Source: Trichomonas vaginalis G3 (taxonomy: Eukaryota; Parabasalia; Trichomonadida; Trichomonadidae). Taken from it: a stretch of DNA of 64,000 nucleotides. A program made the position numbers and the translations under genes. This document shows, piece after piece, positions 58,782-64,000 of this stretch; within the stretch, counting starts at the first letter, position 1, and every line of letters begins with the position of its first letter. The stretch lies in the NCBI RefSeq assembly GCF_026262505.1, contig NC_067204.1:18764165-18828164 (forward strand). Direction: 5' to 3'. The notes beneath the pieces were generated by a model. It was not told where the DNA came from. It made no database searches and saw nothing but the letters and a program-made list of their open reading frames with translations.

Positions 58782-59020
58782 TTGAATAACTGAAGGTGTC
58801 ACACGTCACCATGTGTCACCTGGTTAATTAACTTCTCTTAAAATTACTGACAACATGACATTTAGACAACAGGTACGAAAGGAGGAAGGCATTTATGAAT
58901 TATTTTTGAATAACTGAAGGTGTCACTACGTCACCATGTGTCACCTGGTTAATTAACTTCTCTTAAAATGATGACACATGACATTTAGACATCACAGCAG
59001 GATTAATGCAAAAATAAATT
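58782..59020 (+). repeat. GTCAC-iteron cassettes of Maverick B, left pair
   Basis: Two direct copies (about 58782 and 58905) have AATTTATTTTTGAATAACTGAAG-like starts, GGTGTCAC, CGTCACCATGTGTCACCTGG, TTAATTAACTTCTCTTAAAA and GACA-CATGACATTTAGACA. They are cousins of the element A cassettes (22788-23090), pointing at the primase-helicase gene. Confidence 0.75.
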
Positions 59021-59040
59021 CAATCATACTTTATACTGCA

Positions 59041-59068
59041 AGACCTTCAGGTCTCGCCGCTTAGCGGC
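59041..59068. repeat. Paired GC mini-hairpins at the primase-helicase stop
   Basis: AGACCTTCAGGTCT, then GCCGCTTAGCGGC. The pair supplies the last codons and stop region of the primase-helicase gene (its end PLSGET), so it sits inside an open gene without closing it early. Confidence 0.55.
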
Positions 59069-61371
59069 TCATTTACAGGTATTTCATCGTCAGTAAATGA
59101 ATCCTCATTATCGTTTGGTTCAACCTGTTTATATAATCCTTTCATTTCTTCTTTCAAAACATAACACCATGTTTGTTTACCATCTATTCTTCTCTGTTTC
59201 CTATCACATTTATCCTTAATGCTCATTTGAAAGTTTTTGTCTTTCATGTCTGATGGTTTGCAGCATAGAGCATTTTTACACGTCATACCTGCACACAGTT
59301 CATCATAATGTGTATTTATCCATTCATCTAAAGGATTTGTTGATAATTCTATTAAATCTTGTTTGGCTTCAGTCATCGGTATGATTCGTACATTAAATGA
59401 TGAAAGGTCATATTGCATAAAATACGTCAGTAAATTATCATAAAATTCCTTTGTGCATGAATCCATTAAATTCTTGAAATAATCAAATTGACCCTTGAAT
59501 TTACCATTAACTCTTAAAACTACGTATCTTCTGTCTCCAACTTCAATTTTGACAGGGTAGACGTTATTAGTTACCAAAATGAAATTGGCAACATTCTGAG
59601 CAGTTCTTCTGGGTTGATTCTTTTCATTAATTCTTATTTCATTATCCGTAATAATTGATTTCAAAGCGTTGAAGTTTGCGAGTCTGTCTTCACCTACATT
59701 CTTGAGTTCATTAAGTACAAGAAACATTTTATTCTCAACTACTGAATTGAAATTACCCGTTAGCTCACTTATTTCAGTAATGTTTTTACATGAATAACCG
59801 GCGAGAAGTTCAGAAATAATGTCTGTAAATCTGTTTTTACCTGTTCCCTGAAGTCCTTTCAAAATAATTGCTGTTTCATTCTTGATTCCAGGATGTTGAA
59901 TCATTGATGCAATCCAGCCGAGAAGATATTTATACACTTCATCGTTATTATCACAAATGGCTTCTTTAATGAAATCCATAAACATCTTAATTTTTGAGTA
60001 ATCTGGTTTTTCGAGAACGTTGTATTTATAACCTTGAAACGTTGAGAAAACATCTGGGGAATCAGATTTAAAGCAAACACCCTTAACGGTTAATGAAGAC
60101 AATTGATTTAGTAGTACATCCCATGCTGTTATTGTTTTACCTTCTTCTTTAAATAATTTAATCATTTTAAGTGACTCTTTCATGTTTGATTGAAGAACGA
60201 ATGATATTTGATTCATTTTGTCGTGGATATTATAGTCCTTTTGAATGAAATATTTGTTTCCACAATCTACAAAACGGATTACACGTGATAAATCCTCAAT
60301 TACTTCAGAACTGTTTTTATACTGATGATTTTCAGCCTTGCGTCTAATATCTGTTATCAAAAACGAGTCATCAAGTTTTATATCAAATGTTATTTTTGGC
60401 TTAAGTAATAAAGGTAAAACGTATTCATCATAATATTCCTTTTGATATAGTTTTAGAATCTTCATTAAAACAAATGGAGAAGTCATTAAATGTGCATATC
60501 TACTACGTGCTTTTTCAAAATTACTTTTTGCATTTTCAGTTAAATTGCAGAAGTTATAAACGTTATCGTATGCTTCATTAATTAAATGATTAGGTAACGA
60601 ATTAATTGCTTGAAACAGTGTGAATAATGTAACTTCTTTTTCTAAATTCATGTTTCCACCGTCATTGTGTACTTCAAAATCACTGATGCCATCAACTATG
60701 CTCTGGGCAAGTTTATCGTCAATGTTTACATCTTTGTTTTCATTCATGATAGTCTTTATTTCTTCATTCTTTTGTTCAACTCTTACCTTAATATTCAAAT
60801 CATCTAATATATCATTCACTGTTCTGGTTATGGTCGAGTCATAACTTCCACGAATGAATGAGTATGTATTGATTGGTTCTGTTGCATTCTTGCGAACTCT
60901 TGAATCAGCCATAACTACTAAAGAACGCTTTGAATCATCCATAGAAGTCATTATATCAATATCGTAATCATTGCAGGAATAGCATTTAATCATTCTGTTC
61001 GAAACTGAATAGAAGAAATTAGTGTTGCAATAAATGTGAAGACCTCCTGAAGCGGTTTTAACGATAACATCTTTATCCGAAAGTTTTGATAAAATATCTT
61101 TTCTAACTGTTTCTTTAAGTTCATCATTGTATGATTTATTGATATCAACATCTATAATCGTTAAATTTGAAATTTTATTTACTAATAAAGCCATACCAGT
61201 TTTCCTTCCTCTTGCTCCATCGTGTTTGAGGTAGTTATGTAAATCAATCTTGTTTTCACCAATTCTTTCGTTGAGGGTTTTAGTTTCTGCCACAACTAAT
61301 TCCTCAGCTAATGAATCAATAACTTTTTCATCAGAAATGATAAAGTTGCTGTTGTTGTTTGTTGCGGTCAT
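59047..61371 (-). CDS. Primase-helicase (D5-like: primase-type N-terminus plus SF3 helicase)
   Basis: The 774-residue open frame is the best-kept gene of element B. The N-terminal domain has IIDVDIN (72-78) and VKTASGGLHIYC (104-115), the catalytic layout of archaeo-eukaryotic primase/prim-pol domains. The C-terminal half is an SF3 helicase: Walker A KGLQGTGKN (about 498), Walker B MFLVLNEL, motif C NFILVTNN and a GDRRYVVLR finger. A cysteine-bearing tail (CKNALCCKPSD) and an acidic end follow. It would unwind and prime the element's DNA. It is flanked on both sides by inward-facing iteron cassettes. The minus-strand leader is AAGTTAGTTTTAAAATTATT, then TTTATTTTTTTATTCCTATA. Confidence 0.88.
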   Translation of the reverse strand: MTATNNNSNFIISDEKVIDSLAEELVVAETKTLNERIGENKIDLHNYLKHDGARGRKTGMALLVNKISNLTIIDVDINKSYNDELKETVRKDILSKLSDKDVIVKTASGGLHIYCNTNFFYSVSNRMIKCYSCNDYDIDIMTSMDDSKRSLVVMADSRVRKNATEPINTYSFIRGSYDSTITRTVNDILDDLNIKVRVEQKNEEIKTIMNENKDVNIDDKLAQSIVDGISDFEVHNDGGNMNLEKEVTLFTLFQAINSLPNHLINEAYDNVYNFCNLTENAKSNFEKARSRYAHLMTSPFVLMKILKLYQKEYYDEYVLPLLLKPKITFDIKLDDSFLITDIRRKAENHQYKNSSEVIEDLSRVIRFVDCGNKYFIQKDYNIHDKMNQISFVLQSNMKESLKMIKLFKEEGKTITAWDVLLNQLSSLTVKGVCFKSDSPDVFSTFQGYKYNVLEKPDYSKIKMFMDFIKEAICDNNDEVYKYLLGWIASMIQHPGIKNETAIILKGLQGTGKNRFTDIISELLAGYSCKNITEISELTGNFNSVVENKMFLVLNELKNVGEDRLANFNALKSIITDNEIRINEKNQPRRTAQNVANFILVTNNVYPVKIEVGDRRYVVLRVNGKFKGQFDYFKNLMDSCTKEFYDNLLTYFMQYDLSSFNVRIIPMTEAKQDLIELSTNPLDEWINTHYDELCAGMTCKNALCCKPSDMKDKNFQMSIKDKCDRKQRRIDGKQTWCYVLKEEMKGLYKQVEPNDNEDSFTDDEIPVNEPLSGET

Positions 61372-61424
61372 TTATATAGGAATAAAAAAATAAAAATAAT
61401 TTTAAAACTAACTTTATTTTTGGA

Positions 61425-61680
61425 CTGCATCAAATTTCCTGGACTGTTGTCAAAATGTCATGTTGTCATCATTTTTAAAAGAAGTTAATTAACCTGGTGA
61501 CATGGTGACGTGGTGACACGTTCATAATTTATGAAAACATTTACGAAACATTAACGTAAACATTTACGATAAAATTTATTTCCTGGACTGTTGTCAAAAT
61601 GTCATGTTGTCAGTAATTTTAAGAGAAGTTAATTAACCAGGTGACACATGGTGACGTGGTGACACCTAAAAACCATTAAC
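61425..61680 (-). repeat. GTCAC-iteron cassettes of Maverick B, right pair
   Basis: Two direct copies, inverted relative to 58782-59020, contain TTTCCTGGACTGTTGTCAAA, ATGTCATGTTGTCA, GAAGTTAATTAACC(T/A)GGTGA and (C/T)ATGGTGACGTGGTGACAC. With the left pair they face the primase-helicase gene. Confidence 0.75.
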
Positions 61681-61723
61681 GATAAAATATATTTTTGGTC
61701 GTTTATGACAAAAATAAATGGTT

Positions 61724-62385
61724 CATTTACTCACAATATTTTTGTACAAAACGACCCCAAACTTTTAACTTCTTTTCTGCAGTTTCTAATGCTATCTTAG
61801 CGAGTTCATATTCTCTAAATTCTCTCTTAAATCTTTCTTGTTCCCATTGGTCTAGTTCGTATGGAGAATCTCTATAACCATAACATATCTCACGTTCATG
61901 TTCTAATTGTTTTTTCGCACATTTTTCTAACTTTTCTTCAAAAAATGTTTAGCATTCTCTATTGTATCTTCGAGTTTTCTTCATCTAATTTCTCATGAAC
62001 TTTCTTGTCTATGGAGTCCATAATATTTTGACATAAAATGCATACTTTACAGAGCACCATTCAGCAACAAAATGAACGAGTCAGGATGTATGTAAATACC
62101 TTTGAATTCATTTATAACACCCTTAGTAAGCTCATAAAATGCTTGTTTTGAGGTCGAGCCACTTTTGGCTTGACTGTATCGTTCATCCAAAACTCAAGAA
62201 TTTCCTGCATTTTGTACTATTGAGAAATCTGTTTAAATGGTTTTAACCTTCCGCTTCTCTGCCATCTTTGTTGCATTAATGTAACCATCCTTGTCTCTAC
62301 GTAAGACTTCAATACCATTATAAGTGCCTTTTGTGAATGTTTCGCCATTAGATTTGTTCGTGAATGTTTTTGCTTCGACTGACAT
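61724..62385 (-). pseudogene. KilA-N domain gene of Maverick B, broken
   Basis: The start region codes a classic KilA-N opening: TYNGIEVLRRDKDGYINATK followed by MAEKRK. Later parts are helical (MDSIDKKVHEKLDEENS; FREYELAKIALE-like). By family knowledge this is a DNA-binding protein. It sits between two iteron blocks. The leader (AAGTTAGTTTT ... ATTTTGTATGTAAGAACAGA) is the fullest match to the leaders of the KilA-N genes in element A. Broken, with several breaks. Confidence 0.65.
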
Positions 62386-62439
62386 TTCTGTTCTTACATA
62401 CAAAATAAAAAAATAAAAATAATTTTAAAACTAACTTTA

Positions 62440-62620
62440 TTTTTGGACTGCATCAAATTTCCTGGACTGTTGTCAAAATGTCATGTTGTCATCATTTTTA
62501 AAAGAAGTTAATTAACCTGGTGATATGGTGACGTGGTGACACCATCAGTTCTTCAAAAATAATTCATAAATGCCTTCCTCCTTTCGTACCTGTTGTCTAA
62601 ATGTCATGTTGTTCGCTCTT
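62440..62620 (-). repeat. Third iteron cassette of Maverick B
   Basis: One full copy (ACTGTTGTCAAAATGTCATG ... GGTGATATGGTGACGTGGTG) plus a partial one whose ATTCATAAATGCCTTCCTCC stretch is the reverse complement of the spacer at 58880-58900. It lies between the KilA-N gene and the fibre gene. Confidence 0.65.
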
Positions 62621-62635
62621 TTGGAGCTCAGGACT

Positions 62636-63580
62636 TTAAGCAGCTCTGAACCATGCGAATACAGTCATAAATGGTGGCATATAATCTGCACCCGAACCTG
62701 TTGGATTTGTTGTGAAAGTGTGTGAATGATTTCCTCCTGATTCAGTTGGTCGAAAAGTCTTTTTTGCTGAATTGTTATAAGATGGAGATAAAACGTCATA
62801 GCCAGCTTTCTAGTCTGAGTTGTATAATGGGTGGTCTCTTAATGAGTGTATATGGTCGCCAGAAAAGTTTGTCGTTCCTGTATGAGTGTGCGCAGGTAAG
62901 TTTGCTTCTTTAATTTTCTTTGAGCCTCCTGTTTGCTTTGAAGAGTTAGCACAGTATAAGAATTTGTTTACAATCTGCTGCCACGTACCAAAACCCAGAA
63001 CTGTTGCGGGATTTGTTGAATTCATTGATGTATAAATAGAGCCTATAGGATATAATGTTTGAAGTATTTCAGTCTTTAATGTTTGAAGCTCTGTTTTATC
63101 TGCTTTCTTCTCTAACTCATAGTTAACATAAGTTTTATCTGCTTTAAGGTCTAAACATCCTGAAACCCATTCTGTATCAGCTTTAACTTTAAAAGTCTCC
63201 AATGTCCATTCATGATACCATTCAACCTTTTCTTTAATTTCATTATCTTTTTCATCAACATAAGTTTTATCTGCCTTAAGGTCTAAACATCCTGAAACCC
63301 ATTCTGTATCAGCTTTAACTTTAAAAGTCTCCAATGTCCATTCATGATACCATTCAACCTTTTCTTTAATTTCATTATCTTTTTCATCAACATAAACTAA
63401 ATCTGCTTTCTTCATTAACTCACTATCCACATATTCCTTATCCACCTTCTTCATTATGTCATTTAGGAAACCTTCTATGAATTCCTCATTTAAATTAAAT
63501 CTTCCAATCTTCAAAACTTTAGGAAATGCATTTAATGCGTAATATCTCTGTTCTTCTGGTGAATTGATGTTATATATCAT
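62636..63580 (-). pseudogene. Fibre-like protein of Maverick B (gp10/gp12-type tip), broken
   Basis: It is homologous to the fibre of element A. The C-terminal tip has PIGSIYTSMNSTNPATVLGF, TWQQIVNKFLYC, TGGSKKIKEANLPAHTHTG and, at the very end, MPPF-TVFAWF. The shaft differs. An almost perfect 132-base direct repeat (63127-63390) codes YVDEKDNEIKEKVEWYHEWT plus a further 24 residues twice, with ADKTYV joints. The fast-changing shaft with a conserved tip fits a receptor-binding fibre. Broken, with about one break. Confidence 0.75.
63127..63390 (-). repeat. 132-bp direct repeat in the fibre shaft
   Basis: CATAAGTTTTATCTGC(T/C)TTA starts at 63127 and again at 63259; the two 132-base units differ at one or two bases. 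This is a recent in-frame duplication of a 44-residue shaft unit. Confidence 0.85.
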
Positions 63581-63591
63581 CCGTTATTTCT

Positions 63592-63810
63592 TTAATTTTT
63601 GAATTCATAAAAAATTTCTTTTATATTTGATATCACTGCACCACCTTTGCAAACGAATTCGAAATGGTCATTTTTCAATACTATCTCCAAATCTCCATAT
63701 TTCAACCTTTGCGTTTGTTCTGCCGTCTTTGAATTATATGCATATATGGCGTATGTAATGGTCTGAAGGACCTGGGCGCTTTGCGCCTTAAGTTGCTGTT
63801 TTTTAATCAT
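63592..63810 (-). CDS. Small protein of Maverick B (72 aa), unrecognised
   Basis: MIKKQQLKAQSAQVLQTITY is followed by a beta-like part (RLKYGDLEIVLKNDHFEFVC). The first 20 residues echo the QQLKVQNAQVLQTI segment near 56990. A paired GC mini-hairpin lies under this repeated part. Not recognised. Confidence 0.45.
   Translation of the reverse strand: MIKKQQLKAQSAQVLQTITYAIYAYNSKTAEQTQRLKYGDLEIVLKNDHFEFVCKGGAVISNIKEIFYEFKN
63760..63787. repeat. Paired GC mini-hairpins inside a coding frame
   Basis: GGTCTGAAGGACC (4-bp stem), then GGCGCTTTGCGCC (5-bp stem, TTT loop). The pair codes part of the LKAQSAQVLQT stretch of the 72-residue frame. Confidence 0.55.
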
Positions 63811-63834
63811 TTATTACGATTTAAAAATAAATAT

Positions 63835-64000
63835 TTAATCCGTTATCTCATCAGCTATTTTCTCTATTTGAAATTGCCATAATATTTCATTCATAAATTC
63901 TAAATCACAATCAAATAGGTCAGTTATTCTAAATTTAATATTTGATAAATCTTTTGAATGAAGAATAAATGAATTCCCGGATAATTGAAACGGATATGAT
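63835..64000 (-). CDS. C-terminal end of a gene running off the window
   Basis: One minus-strand frame stays open from the right edge to a stop at 63835-63837, with a product end containing SGNSFILHSKDLSNIKFRIT and WQFQIEKIADEITD. The composition is like other Maverick B genes. Not recognised. Confidence 0.4.
   Translation of the reverse strand, partial: SYPFQLSGNSFILHSKDLSNIKFRITDLFDCDLEFMNEILWQFQIEKIADEITD

Larger units (their letters stand above)
50560..64000. mobile_element. Maverick/Polinton element B (partial, runs off the right edge)
   Basis: Parts seen in order are: a duplicated-domain protein, an acidic protein, polymerase B, small proteins, integrase, iteron cassettes around a primase-helicase, a KilA-N gene, a fibre-like gene and two small frames. 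The capsid genes and packaging ATPase are not in the window and may lie beyond it. The left edge is only approximate; the terminal repeat cannot be confirmed without the other end. Codon use is more A/T-biased than in element A, so it is a different subfamily. It is heavily broken, with 20 or more breaks, and so looks older than A, though the primase-helicase frame is open. Confidence 0.85.

Noticed and set aside
1-64000. Spliceosomal introns in host genes
   Set aside because: All host frames are open end to end, and no trichomonad intron with its extended branch/3' motif was seen.
1-64000. tRNA or rRNA genes
   Set aside because: Reading for B-box-like GGTTCRANYCC and cloverleaf arms gave nothing convincing; no rRNA-like GC-rich conserved stretch is present.

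Overview
The window looks like nuclear DNA of a parabasalid protist, most likely Trichomonas vaginalis or a close relative. It is AT-rich, its host genes have no introns, and several host starts sit 5-40 bases behind an initiator that fits TCA(C/T)(A/T), the trichomonad Inr. It also carries two Maverick/Polinton elements, which are very abundant in that genome. No tRNA, rRNA or CRISPR array was recognised.

Layout. (1) 1-11408: a long inverted repeat (arms about 17-1190 and 10617-11408, with 121-bp tandem repeats at the outer ends) brackets four host genes: an importin-beta-like HEAT protein, a small multi-pass membrane protein, a calnexin/calreticulin-like chaperone and a leucine-rich-repeat coiled-coil protein. 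(2) 11416-12664: a foldback element, almost a perfect palindrome. (3) 12832-13203: a short gene with a canonical Inr. (4) about 13692-37384: Maverick A, a complete-length element (23.7 kb) between about 65-bp terminal inverted repeats. It carries a Dam-type methylase, a phage tail-fibre-like protein, integrase, protein-primed-type DNA polymerase B, KilA-N proteins, packaging ATPase, SF3 helicase, a penton-like protein and the major capsid protein. It is a fossil: several genes are open, while the polymerase, integrase and a large structural gene are broken. (5) 37385-50548: host genes again (an armadillo-like protein, a PX-domain protein, a ubiquitin-like-domain protein, a four-helix membrane protein and a 1,709-residue HEAT protein possibly of the Furry family). 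(6) about 50560-64000: Maverick B, a second, more decayed element of another subfamily that runs off the right edge. Its primase-helicase is still open.

How the elements work as units. A and B share polymerase B, integrase, an SF3 helicase, KilA-N proteins and a fibre-like protein with a phage gp10/gp12-like tip. They also share non-coding parts that no gene call explains: GTCAC-iteron cassettes facing inward around one gene, an 86-bp hairpin array (A only), a common T-rich leader upstream of starts, back-to-back promoters with a TTTTA-TAG-ATAAAA core, and GC-rich paired mini-hairpins spread through B and the ends of A. The iteron cassettes together with the hairpin array are the best candidates for an undescribed replication or segregation module.
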